A stretch of DNA of 64,000 nt, taken from UBA11222 sp049323435. Lineage in GTDB: Bacteria > Pseudomonadota > Alphaproteobacteria > UBA11222. The notes under the pieces were generated by a model. That model saw only the letters and a program-made list of their open reading frames with translations, did not search any database and had not been told where the DNA came from. A program made the translations under genes and the position numbers. Shown here piece by piece: positions 34,369-41,409 of this stretch; the first letter of the stretch is position 1, and each line of letters begins with the position of its first letter. The stretch spans positions 62,001 through 126,000 of the forward strand of contig JBMOMX010000008.1 in assembly GCA_049323435.1 (NCBI GenBank), written 5' to 3'.

Positions 34369-35082
34369 ATGCCAATGATCGCGCTTGTTGATGACGATCA
34401 GAATATTCTGACCTCGGTAACGGTCGCACTGGAGGCCGAAGGGTTTCACGTGCGCACCTATACCGATGGCGCGACCGCATTAAGCGCGCTGGAAGCCAAT
34501 CCGCCGGACATGGCGGTGCTGGATATCAAAATGCCCCGTATGGATGGCATGGAATTATTACGCCGGTTGCGCCTCAAAAGCAGTTTCCCGGTTATCTTCC
34601 TGACCTCCAAGGATGAGGAAGTGGACGAGGTGCTGGGGTTGAAAATGGGCGCCGATGACTATATCCGCAAACCCTTTTCGCAACGCCTCCTGATCGAACG
34701 CATTCGCGCCGTGCTGCGCCGTGCCGAAACGCCCGGCAGCCGGGGCGATGCGGACACGGAAGAATCCAGGCCGATGGTCCGCGGGCGTCTGGTGCTCGAT
34801 CCGGTGCGCCATGCCTGCACCTGGGACGGCGAAGATGTGGTGCTGACCGTGACTGAATTTCTGCTGCTACAGACACTGGCGCAGCGCCCCGGCCATGTCA
34901 AAAGCCGCGATCAGCTTATGGATGCCGCCTATGATGATCAGATCTATGTGGATGACCGCACCATTGACAGCCATATCAAGCGCCTGAGAAAGAAATTCAA
35001 AATGGTGGATGATTCATTTTCCGCGATAGAAACCCTTTATGGCGTGGGCTATCGCTATAACGAAGCTGGAACCCGAAGCTGA
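34369..35082 (+). CDS. chvI: ChvI-type response regulator
   Basis: 237-aa OmpR-family regulator. The receiver has the acidic pocket ALVDDDQN at 4-11, the phosphoacceptor Asp in VLDIKMPRMDG near 51 and the switch Lys in IRKPFSQRL near 102. The winged-helix output domain spans about 140-235 (VLTVTEFLLLQTLAQRPG, then VDDRTIDSHIKRLRKKF). The sequence fits ChvI/ExoR-pathway regulators of alphaproteobacteria that respond to acid and envelope stress with ChvG. ATG 34369 follows CGGGAGG; ATG 34375 is possible. The sensor gene comes next. Confidence 0.92.
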   Translation: MPMIALVDDDQNILTSVTVALEAEGFHVRTYTDGATALSALEANPPDMAVLDIKMPRMDGMELLRRLRLKSSFPVIFLTSKDEEVDEVLGLKMGADDYIRKPFSQRLLIERIRAVLRRAETPGSRGDADTEESRPMVRGRLVLDPVRHACTWDGEDVVLTVTEFLLLQTLAQRPGHVKSRDQLMDAAYDDQIYVDDRTIDSHIKRLRKKFKMVDDSFSAIETLYGVGYRYNEAGTRS

Positions 35083-35105
35083 AAATCCGCGCCTTTATCA
35101 GACGC

Positions 35106-36743
35106 TTGCGCGGCCGCTGGCGGCTGTGGCGGCGGCCTGCGCCTGCCACCGCAACCGTTAACCGGGCGCGGCGGCGCTGGCCTTTTTCTTCCCTCACCCG
35201 GCAGATCCTGATCGTGAATGTGGCGGGGCTGGGGCTGTTTGTGGGCGGGGCGCTGTATCTCAATCAGTTCCGCACCGGCCTGATCGAATCACGCATTGAA
35301 TCGCTGACCACGCAGGCGGAAATCATTGCCAGCGCCATCGCCTTTACCAGCGCGCGCGGCCTGGACGTGTACCAGATCAATCCGGCGCTTGCAGCCCAGA
35401 TACTGAACCGGCTGGTTTTGCCCACACAGACACGGGCCCGGCTTTTCCGGGCGGACGGGGTGCTGATCGTGGACAGCCGCAAACGGATTTTACCTGAACC
35501 GGTGCGCAGCTTTTCCCTTGAGGAACCCCGCCTCAGTGAGAAGATCGCCGGCTATATTGAAAAACTTTATTCGCGCCTGAGCAGGCAGCTGAGCAGCGGG
35601 CAAAGGCCGCTATATCACGAGGAGGAAAATGCCCATGGCCGCGAATTCATTGAAGTGATGCTGGCCATGCAGGGGCAGCCCGCCAATACGGTTCGCGAAA
35701 ACAGCATGGGCGAGCCGATCCTGTCGGTTGCCGTGCCGGTGCAGCGTTTCAGAATGGTGCTGGGCAGCCTGATGCTGACAACCGAGGCAGGCGATATTGA
35801 CGAAATCGTGCGCGCCGAGCGGCGCTCGATACTTGAAGTGTTTCTGGTGGCGCTGGCCATCGGCGTGGTGATGTCCATTGTCATGGCGGGCACGATTGTG
35901 CGGCCGATCCGCCGGCTGGCGCAGGCCGCCGAGAATGTGCGCAACCGGAAAGGCGGGCGTTCATCCATTCCCGATTTCAGCAGGCGCAATGATGAAATCG
36001 GCGATCTGTCCGCGGCGCTGGCGGATATGACCGCGGCACTGTATGACCGGATCGACGCCAACGAGCATTTCGCCGCCGATGTCGCCCATGAAATTAAAAA
36101 TCCGCTTACCTCGATCAGCAGCGCGGTGGAAAGCATGCCGCGCGCCAGGGACCAGGCGACCCGCGACAAGCTGCTGCAAATCCTTCAGGACGATGTGCGC
36201 CGTATGGACCGCCTGATCAGCGACATATCCCAGGCGTCACGGCTGGATGCGCAGCTTTCCCGCGCCCCGATGGAGCCGGTTGAACTGGCCAGCCTGCTCA
36301 GTGCACTGATCGAAATTTTTTCCGAAACCCGCGATGACTTGCCAAAAATAAATCTGCAATATAATCCGCAGGACCGTTTTGTCGTTTTGGGCGGAGAGGG
36401 CCGCATCGGCCAGGTGATACGCAACCTGCTGGAAAATGCCGCGTCATTCAGCCCGCCTGGCGGGACCATTACGGTTACCCTGACACGGACGGGCAGGGAT
36501 GTGCACGTCATCATAGATGATGAAGGGCCGGGCATTCCCGAAGATAATCTTGAGACGATATTTGAGCGTTTCTACACCCAGCGCCCGCTGGGCGAAGCCT
36601 TTGGCCGTCACTCGGGACTGGGCCTGAGCATTTCAAGACAAATCACCGAAGCCTATGGCGGCAGCCTGAGCGCAAGCAATCGTAAGGGTACAGATGGAAA
36701 AATAGCCGGCGCGCGGTTTACCGTTCAGTTTCAGGGCGCGTGA
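35106..36743 (+). CDS. chvG: ChvG-type sensor histidine kinase
   Basis: 545-aa membrane kinase. Membrane helix 1 is at about 37-60 (ILIVNVAGLGLFVGGALYL), a periplasmic sensor domain follows to about 240, helix 2 (VFLVALAIGVVMSIVMAGTI) is near 245-265, then HAMP. The phosphorylated His is in ADVAHEIKNPLTSISSAVE near 325; ATP-binding boxes are NLLENAASFSPPGG, DDEGPGIPE and GRHSGLGLSIS. It would phosphorylate ChvI, encoded just upstream. The start is uncertain: TTG 35106 is used, CTG 35079 overlapping the chvI stop is the only other candidate, and no good ribosome-binding site precedes either. Confidence 0.92.
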   Translation: MRGRWRLWRRPAPATATVNRARRRWPFSSLTRQILIVNVAGLGLFVGGALYLNQFRTGLIESRIESLTTQAEIIASAIAFTSARGLDVYQINPALAAQILNRLVLPTQTRARLFRADGVLIVDSRKRILPEPVRSFSLEEPRLSEKIAGYIEKLYSRLSRQLSSGQRPLYHEEENAHGREFIEVMLAMQGQPANTVRENSMGEPILSVAVPVQRFRMVLGSLMLTTEAGDIDEIVRAERRSILEVFLVALAIGVVMSIVMAGTIVRPIRRLAQAAENVRNRKGGRSSIPDFSRRNDEIGDLSAALADMTAALYDRIDANEHFAADVAHEIKNPLTSISSAVESMPRARDQATRDKLLQILQDDVRRMDRLISDISQASRLDAQLSRAPMEPVELASLLSALIEIFSETRDDLPKINLQYNPQDRFVVLGGEGRIGQVIRNLLENAASFSPPGGTITVTLTRTGRDVHVIIDDEGPGIPEDNLETIFERFYTQRPLGEAFGRHSGLGLSISRQITEAYGGSLSASNRKGTDGKIAGARFTVQFQGA

Positions 36744-36772
36744 GCGGTTTTCGCCTGAGCTTGAATTGCGCC

Positions 36773-37252
36773 CTATCTCTTGCGCATCACCGTTGCATTC
36801 AGAAGCAGGACTTTGGCTTCCGTGCTGCCCAGCACCATATCCGTGACGCGCTGAAGCTGATTTTTTATGGCGATCACATTTGCCGGCGCGCCCGCATCCT
36901 GAAATGCAGCGGCCCATTTCCCCAGCGCTTCGGTATAGCCAGCACTCAGGCGTGACTGATAGGTGTTGAGTTGCGCCATGCTTTGCGGGCTTGGAATATC
37001 CAGCATCATCTCAATCATCAGATTGCCCGCAACACGGTTTTTTTTCAGCATCACAATATGCAGCGCGGGCATTTCCACAATAGCGGGCGTCACAAGTTCC
37101 TGGTCAGCCCTGGCGGCATGACCGGCGGCCGCATTCTCTGGCGGCTCAGGCGGGGCGGAATTGGCAGGCGCCTTTGATGGCAGCGCCGCTATCATCAGCA
37201 CGGCCAGGGTGCAGGACGCTAAAATTTGCTTTACACCGGTTTTATATTTCAT
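36773..37252 (-). CDS. Exported protein with weak FliL-like features
   Basis: 159-aa protein with a signal peptide or anchor (ILASCTLAVLMIAALPSKA near 10-28), a Pro/Ala linker, and a C-terminal domain of about 90 residues. The pattern of a strand (LMIEMMLDIPS), a long helix carrying LSAGYTEALGKW, a second helix (IKNQLQRVTDMVLG) and a last strand (KVLLLNATVM) resembles the periplasmic domain of FliL-type flagellar proteins. That likeness is by pattern only. ATG 37252 has AGGTC upstream; a start at 37276 is also open. Converges on chvG. Confidence 0.55.
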   Translation of the reverse strand: MKYKTGVKQILASCTLAVLMIAALPSKAPANSAPPEPPENAAAGHAARADQELVTPAIVEMPALHIVMLKKNRVAGNLMIEMMLDIPSPQSMAQLNTYQSRLSAGYTEALGKWAAAFQDAGAPANVIAIKNQLQRVTDMVLGSTEAKVLLLNATVMRKR

Positions 37253-37347
37253 ATGAGTGACCTTTATCGCCGCCACATATTTTAACGCATAAGGGATAAA
37301 CGAATGGTTATTCGCCCCGCCAGCGGGTCATCCGGCCAGGGCCTGCA

Positions 37348-38088
37348 ATGCCGCTAGAGGTTTCGCCGGACCAGCAGACCGGGAAGGCCGGACGTGATTA
37401 TTTGCCGCGCTGGCTCTGGCTGGTGGCGGCGCCTGGCATTCTGCCCCTGCTGTATCTGGTGCGCTATCTGGATCTGGATTTCTATCTGGCCTGGATGGAG
37501 GGCGAGCATGGCGTGATCGAGAATCTGGCGCCGCTGTTTCTGCTGCCTGCGATTTATTGTGGAATTATGCTCTGGCGGCGGCGCAGCATCTTTCCCGCAT
37601 CCTGGATTGCGGTCTGGTTCCTGTTGCATGGCGTGGGCGCGTTGTATTTTGCGGGCGAAGAAATCAGCTGGGGGCAGCATTATTTTGACTGGCAGACCCC
37701 GCAAACCATCGCTGCCATCAATGACCAGAACGAAACCAATCTGCATAATATGAGCAGCTGGCTTGATCAGAAGCCGCGCATCGCTTTATGGCTATGGGCG
37801 GTCACTGGCGGCTTTTTCGCCCCCCTGCTGATTGGCGCGGGGCTGGTGCGCCTGAAGGGGCGGCAGGACTGGCGCTACTGGATTTTACCGCCGGCAGCCT
37901 GCATGCCCGCCGGTTTGCTGGTGGGTCTGGTGCGTATACCCGAATATCTGTCTTTCTATCTGGGCGTCACCCCCCCATTTCCCTTTGATATCCGCGCCAG
38001 CGAGTTGCAGGAGCTGTTTATTACCCTGTTTTTAAGCTTTTACCTGGTGTCGGTCTATCGCCGGGCCCGCGCAGTGGCTTATTTGTGA
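37348..38088 (+). CDS. Polytopic membrane protein with GEEISWGQ motif
   Basis: 246-aa inner-membrane protein with about six hydrophobic segments. The loop FAGEEISWGQHYFDWQTP near 108-125 and the following NDQNETNLHNMSSWLD near 129-144 are strikingly polar and are shared by a family of uncharacterised membrane proteins that I recognise but cannot name. The Glu pair, His and Asn residues could form a metal or catalytic site. It lies 45 bp before the small flagellar-rod-like gene in the same direction. Function unknown. Confidence 0.7.
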   Translation: MPLEVSPDQQTGKAGRDYLPRWLWLVAAPGILPLLYLVRYLDLDFYLAWMEGEHGVIENLAPLFLLPAIYCGIMLWRRRSIFPASWIAVWFLLHGVGALYFAGEEISWGQHYFDWQTPQTIAAINDQNETNLHNMSSWLDQKPRIALWLWAVTGGFFAPLLIGAGLVRLKGRQDWRYWILPPAACMPAGLLVGLVRIPEYLSFYLGVTPPFPFDIRASELQELFITLFLSFYLVSVYRRARAVAYL

Positions 38089-38133
38089 CGGATGAACTTG
38101 CTCCGCCGGGGGATGGGCCCCCATCTGTAATGC

Positions 38134-38454
38134 ATGAATATCGTATCAAATATCGCCGTAGCAGGCCTGCGTTCAGCCGAAAACAGGTTTTCGGCCCGCG
38201 CCGAAAATATCGCCAACGCCACCAATGCCGGTTATACGGCGTTGCGCGCGGAACAATTTTCCACTGCTGCCGGTCCGGTTGTACGGATCAGTAAATCGGA
38301 TAAACCGCGCCCGCAGGAGGCACGCCAGCCTGAGAGTGACCTGGCGGAAGAACTGGCCGGTCTGATTGTCATTAAAAATGACTTCCGGGCTGCGGCGAAG
38401 CTGCTGAAAACGGCGGATGAGCTGAGCGGAAGCCTGCTGGATATTCTGGTCTGA
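38134..38454 (+). CDS. Miniature flagellar rod/hook-like protein (FlgB/FlgC ends only)
   Basis: 106-aa protein made of the two terminal helices of axial flagellar proteins. The N-terminal part has IAVAGLRSAENRFSARAENI then ANATNAGYTA, matching the Flg_bb_rod signature (ANxxTxGY). The C-terminal part, LAEELAGLIVIKNDFRAAAK then LLKTADELSGSLLDIL, matches the rod/hook C-terminal helix. The usual middle domain is absent: only about 30 residues join the halves, whereas FlgC is 130-150 aa. No other flagellar structural gene is adjacent. Could be a rod subunit, an assembly adaptor or a relic. Confidence 0.8.
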   Translation: MNIVSNIAVAGLRSAENRFSARAENIANATNAGYTALRAEQFSTAAGPVVRISKSDKPRPQEARQPESDLAEELAGLIVIKNDFRAAAKLLKTADELSGSLLDILV

Positions 38455-38477
38455 ACCCGGCCGGCGGCGCCGGTCTA

Positions 38478-39107
38478 TTACAGAAACTCCCGCAATTTCG
38501 CTGCAATCTGCTCGGCGCTGGCGTCCATGCTGAAATGCGCCAGAAATTTACCATCGCGCCCCATCAGATAAATGATGTTGGAATGATCCATCAGATAGGA
38601 TTGCGGGTCCGATTGGGCTTCGGCCTTGTTGTAATAAACCCGGTAGGCTTTGGCCACAGTTGCAATCTCATCTGCGCTGCCGGTTAATGCGGCAAGGCCG
38701 GGATGAAAATGCGACATATAGTCGGCCAGCGCCGCCACGGTGTCGCGGTCTGGATCAACCGTGATCAAAAACCCCTGCACATCCTGAATTTTCCCAGCGT
38801 TTGAAGCTGCCAACAGATCCAGCGCCGCACTTAGTGTCTGCAATTCGGTCGGACATATATCCGGACAGGAGGCATAACCGAAATAGATCAGGCTCAAACG
38901 GCCCTGCAACACTGCCTCGGTCACGCGCGTGCCGCGATGATCGGTCAGTGCAAATGGGCCGCCAATGGTGGCCGTACCCGTCCGGGTCTCGGCCGTGCGT
39001 GCAATCCTGGCCTCCGGCATGGCCTGACGCCACCAGAGATAGACCCCCGGCGCCGCCGCCAGGCCCGCAAATGCAAGAATGAGAATACGAACAGTGGATA
39101 AGGACAT
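38478..39107 (-). CDS. SCO1/SenC/PrrC family copper protein
   Basis: 209-aa membrane-anchored, periplasm-facing thioredoxin-fold protein used in copper insertion into cytochrome c oxidase or as a redox sensor. The anchor is VRILILAFAGLAAAPGVYL at 6-24. The copper-binding CxxxC is in GYASCPDICPTELQ near 77-90 and the third ligand His is in LMDHSNIIYLMG near 169. Start ATG 39107 places the anchor at the N-terminus; the frame is open far upstream but over the ankyrin gene. No oxidase genes are nearby. Confidence 0.93.
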   Translation of the reverse strand: MSLSTVRILILAFAGLAAAPGVYLWWRQAMPEARIARTAETRTGTATIGGPFALTDHRGTRVTEAVLQGRLSLIYFGYASCPDICPTELQTLSAALDLLAASNAGKIQDVQGFLITVDPDRDTVAALADYMSHFHPGLAALTGSADEIATVAKAYRVYYNKAEAQSDPQSYLMDHSNIIYLMGRDGKFLAHFSMDASAEQIAAKLREFL

Positions 39108-39164
39108 AACAGCGTCTATATTATATTTTCGCGGGAAAGAACAGAAGGGCTGAGGGGACCGGCA

Positions 39165-39824
39165 ATGGCGATGAGGAAAATGGGACTCGCAAGGATAGCT
39201 GTTATGGCCGTGCTGACCGGCCTGCTGCTGTCTGGCGGGCAAGGTCTGGCGCAAATTTCGAACGCGCGCGACGAGGGTACGGCCAAACGCGGTTACGGCG
39301 ATCCGCTGCCGGAAAAACAGCGGGATGGGTCCGGGCCGGGCGGCCAGACCCTGACGCTGGTCGAGGCGGCGCAATCGGGTGGCGTGGCCGAAGCGCGCGG
39401 TGCGTTCCTGCTGGGCGAAAGCGTGAACAGCCGGGACCCGCGTGGTAAACCGGCTTTATTGATTGCAGCACATGCAGGCAATATTTCGGTGCTGCGGTTC
39501 CTGCTTGAAAAAGAAGCCAATCCCAATCTGTTCGAAAAAGCCACGGGCAAGACCGCCTTGATTGCCGCCGCCGAACGCGGCGACAGCGCCATGCTGCGCA
39601 TATTGCTGGATTATAAGGCAGATCCTGATCATCAGGACCGCCAGGGCGAAACCGCCCTGATCAAGGCGGCGCGCATCGGCGATTTGCAATCTGTCTCGGT
39701 TCTGCTGGGCGCCGGTCTGAACGTGAATCTTACCGATTATGCAGGCCATACCGCGCTCTGGCACGCTATGGAGGCCCGCAACACCAAGATCGTCCAGCTA
39801 ATCCAGACGGCGGGCGGCAGTTAG
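39165..39824 (+). CDS. Exported ankyrin-repeat protein
   Basis: 219-aa protein with a signal peptide (IAVMAVLTGLLLSGGQGLAQ, cleavage near 30), an acidic linker and then four ankyrin repeats at about 85-215, with the consensus pieces KPALLIAAHAGNISVLRFLL, KTALIAAAERGDSAMLRILL, ETALIKAARIGDLQSVSVLL and HTALWHAMEARNTKIVQLI. Likely a periplasmic protein-binding scaffold. Its stop is directly adjacent to the stop of the converging RsbW-like gene. Confidence 0.9.
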   Translation: MAMRKMGLARIAVMAVLTGLLLSGGQGLAQISNARDEGTAKRGYGDPLPEKQRDGSGPGGQTLTLVEAAQSGGVAEARGAFLLGESVNSRDPRGKPALLIAAHAGNISVLRFLLEKEANPNLFEKATGKTALIAAAERGDSAMLRILLDYKADPDHQDRQGETALIKAARIGDLQSVSVLLGAGLNVNLTDYAGHTALWHAMEARNTKIVQLIQTAGGS

Positions 39825-40271
39825 CTAAACCGGGCTGATATCGGCTCCCACGGCCAGGCGGACAATGTTCCAGCCGTCCTGATGGACATGGCTGGCATCG
39901 GTGCCATAGGTCTGAATGAGCCGCAGTCCCATACCGCCGACCCGTGTGGGCGCCCGCCCGCTGGCCCGCATTTTTTTAGTGTGGACCGGGTCAAAAGGCG
40001 GCGCCTGATCGCGGTAATCCAAAACCGCGCGGCCGTCACACACCCGCAGTGAAATCTGCACCGGGCAGTTGCTTTCCGCGTGATATCCGTGCTTTATCGT
40101 GTTCGTGAACAGTTCCTCGATCACAAGCACCAGACGCATTACCAGTATTTCCGGAAATCCGGCTTCGCGCGCCCAGTTTTCCGCGCGCGCGCAGGCGTCG
40201 CAGCTGGCGGCATTGGTGGCGGCGAAAGTCCATTCTATCTTGCTGTCGGGGGACATGCTGTTGGAAGACAT
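39825..40271 (-). CDS. RsbW/SpoIIAB-like anti-sigma kinase (HATPase)
   Basis: 148-aa stand-alone GHKL ATPase. The N-box is RLVLVIEELFTNTIKHGYH near 46-64, the G1-type DYRDQAPPFDP near 85-95 and the G2 motif RVGGMGLRLIQTYG near 110-123. Such proteins bind and phosphorylate anti-anti-sigma factors or inhibit a sigma factor in partner-switching systems. No STAS-domain or sigma gene is next to it, so its partner must be elsewhere. Divergent from the FecR-domain gene with only 37 bp between start codons. Confidence 0.85.
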   Translation of the reverse strand: MSSNSMSPDSKIEWTFAATNAASCDACARAENWAREAGFPEILVMRLVLVIEELFTNTIKHGYHAESNCPVQISLRVCDGRAVLDYRDQAPPFDPVHTKKMRASGRAPTRVGGMGLRLIQTYGTDASHVHQDGWNIVRLAVGADISPV

Positions 40272-40308
40272 GAGGCAGGCTGTCTATCTATTGGAAGGAA
40301 TCATTACC

Positions 40309-40791
40309 GTGAGGGCAATCATAACTGTTTCCACGAAAAGCACCACCCGCCGCATCGCCGGAATCTTTGTGCTGATGGCGGCCGGGCTGGGCCTTTCCGC
40401 AAACGCCTATGCCGCCGATATGATCGGCCTGATCAAAACCAGCAAGGGCGCGGTCAGCATTATGCGCGGCGGCCAGAAGCTCGAAGGCGCGTCAGGCGTC
40501 AAACTGTATCAGTCCGATCAGGTGCTGACCGGTGAAAACGGCGCCGTGGGCATGACCTTCATTGATAATAGCCGCCTGTCCCTGGGCGCCAACAGCAATC
40601 TGGCGCTGGACAGGTTCCGCTTCAATACGACCACGCATGAAGGCGAATTTGTCAGTTCGGTCAAACACGGAACCCTGGCCGCCGTGTCGGGCAAAATCGC
40701 CAAACAGACACCCGAAGCCATGCAGGTGCGCACGCCTTCTGCTATTCTCGGGGTGCGCGGCACCAAATTTGTTGTAGAAGTGCCGGAATAG
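40309..40791 (+). CDS. Exported FecR-domain protein
   Basis: 160-aa protein with a signal peptide (IAGIFVLMAAGLGLSANAYA) and a single FecR domain: LIKTSKGAVSIMRGGQKLE, then LYQSDQVLTGENGAVGMTF and RLSLGANSNLAL. These stand-alone periplasmic FecR domains occur with OmpA-like or CHASE2-cyclase genes and are thought to have scaffold or ligand-binding roles. Start GTG 40309 is chosen because GGAAGG lies 12 bp before it and the frame upstream overlaps the divergent RsbW-like gene. The OmpA-like gene follows after one base. Confidence 0.85.
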   Translation: MRAIITVSTKSTTRRIAGIFVLMAAGLGLSANAYAADMIGLIKTSKGAVSIMRGGQKLEGASGVKLYQSDQVLTGENGAVGMTFIDNSRLSLGANSNLALDRFRFNTTTHEGEFVSSVKHGTLAAVSGKIAKQTPEAMQVRTPSAILGVRGTKFVVEVPE

Positions 40792-40792
40792 A

Positions 40793-41380
40793 ATGATGAA
40801 ACCTGTCAGACCCCTTATCGCCTCCACCCTGGCCGTATTTCTCACCGCCTGTGCCGGTAAAGATCTGGTCGTCGTTTTGCCGCATGAAGATGGCAGCGTC
40901 GGCGCTGTGGTTGTGCGCCAGAACGGCAAGGACACTGTGCTCGACAAGGCCAATAGCGCCGTAAAAGCTGGCGATGACAAAGCCTTCACCCTTGCCAGCA
41001 AGGATATCGAGCAGCGTTTTGGAACGGCCCTGACCGGCCTGCCGCCCGCCGCGCGCAGCTATACCCTGTATTTCAAGGAAGGCACCGTTACCCTTGAAGA
41101 AGGCTCAGCGCCGGTCATGGCGGAAATGCGCCAGGATGTTGCATCACGCATAGCCGGCGAGATCATGGTCATTGGTCACACCGACCGGGTTGGCACGCTC
41201 GCAGATAATGATTTGCTGGCCTATGGCCGCGCATTATCCGTCAGTGATCTTCTGATTGCCAGCGGCATTCCCAAAGACACCGTGATTATCGCAGGGCGCG
41301 GCGAACGCGAACCGCTGGTCCCGACGGATGACGAAGTTGAGGAACCCCGCAACCGCCGGGTCGAAATCAGCGTCCGCTAG
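40793..41380 (+). CDS. OmpA-family lipoprotein
   Basis: 195-aa lipoprotein. The signal peptide ends in the lipobox FLTAC (Cys near 20). A beta-rich N-terminal part of about 80 residues precedes a peptidoglycan-binding OmpA domain: EIMVIGHTDRVGTLADNDLL near 122-141, the helix YGRALSVSDLLIASG and EPRNRRVEISVR at the end, with the Asp and Arg that bind diaminopimelate. It is translated with the FecR-domain protein, so the two probably act together at the cell wall. Confidence 0.9.
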   Translation: MMKPVRPLIASTLAVFLTACAGKDLVVVLPHEDGSVGAVVVRQNGKDTVLDKANSAVKAGDDKAFTLASKDIEQRFGTALTGLPPAARSYTLYFKEGTVTLEEGSAPVMAEMRQDVASRIAGEIMVIGHTDRVGTLADNDLLAYGRALSVSDLLIASGIPKDTVIIAGRGEREPLVPTDDEVEEPRNRRVEISVR

Positions 41381-41409
41381 ATCATTTTTCAGGAATAACA
41401 CCCCCAATC

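Noticed and set aside
40099..40308. Upstream extension of the FecR-domain gene
   Set aside because: It overlaps the RsbW-like coding sequence on the other strand, and GTG 40309 with GGAAGG gives a normal signal peptide.
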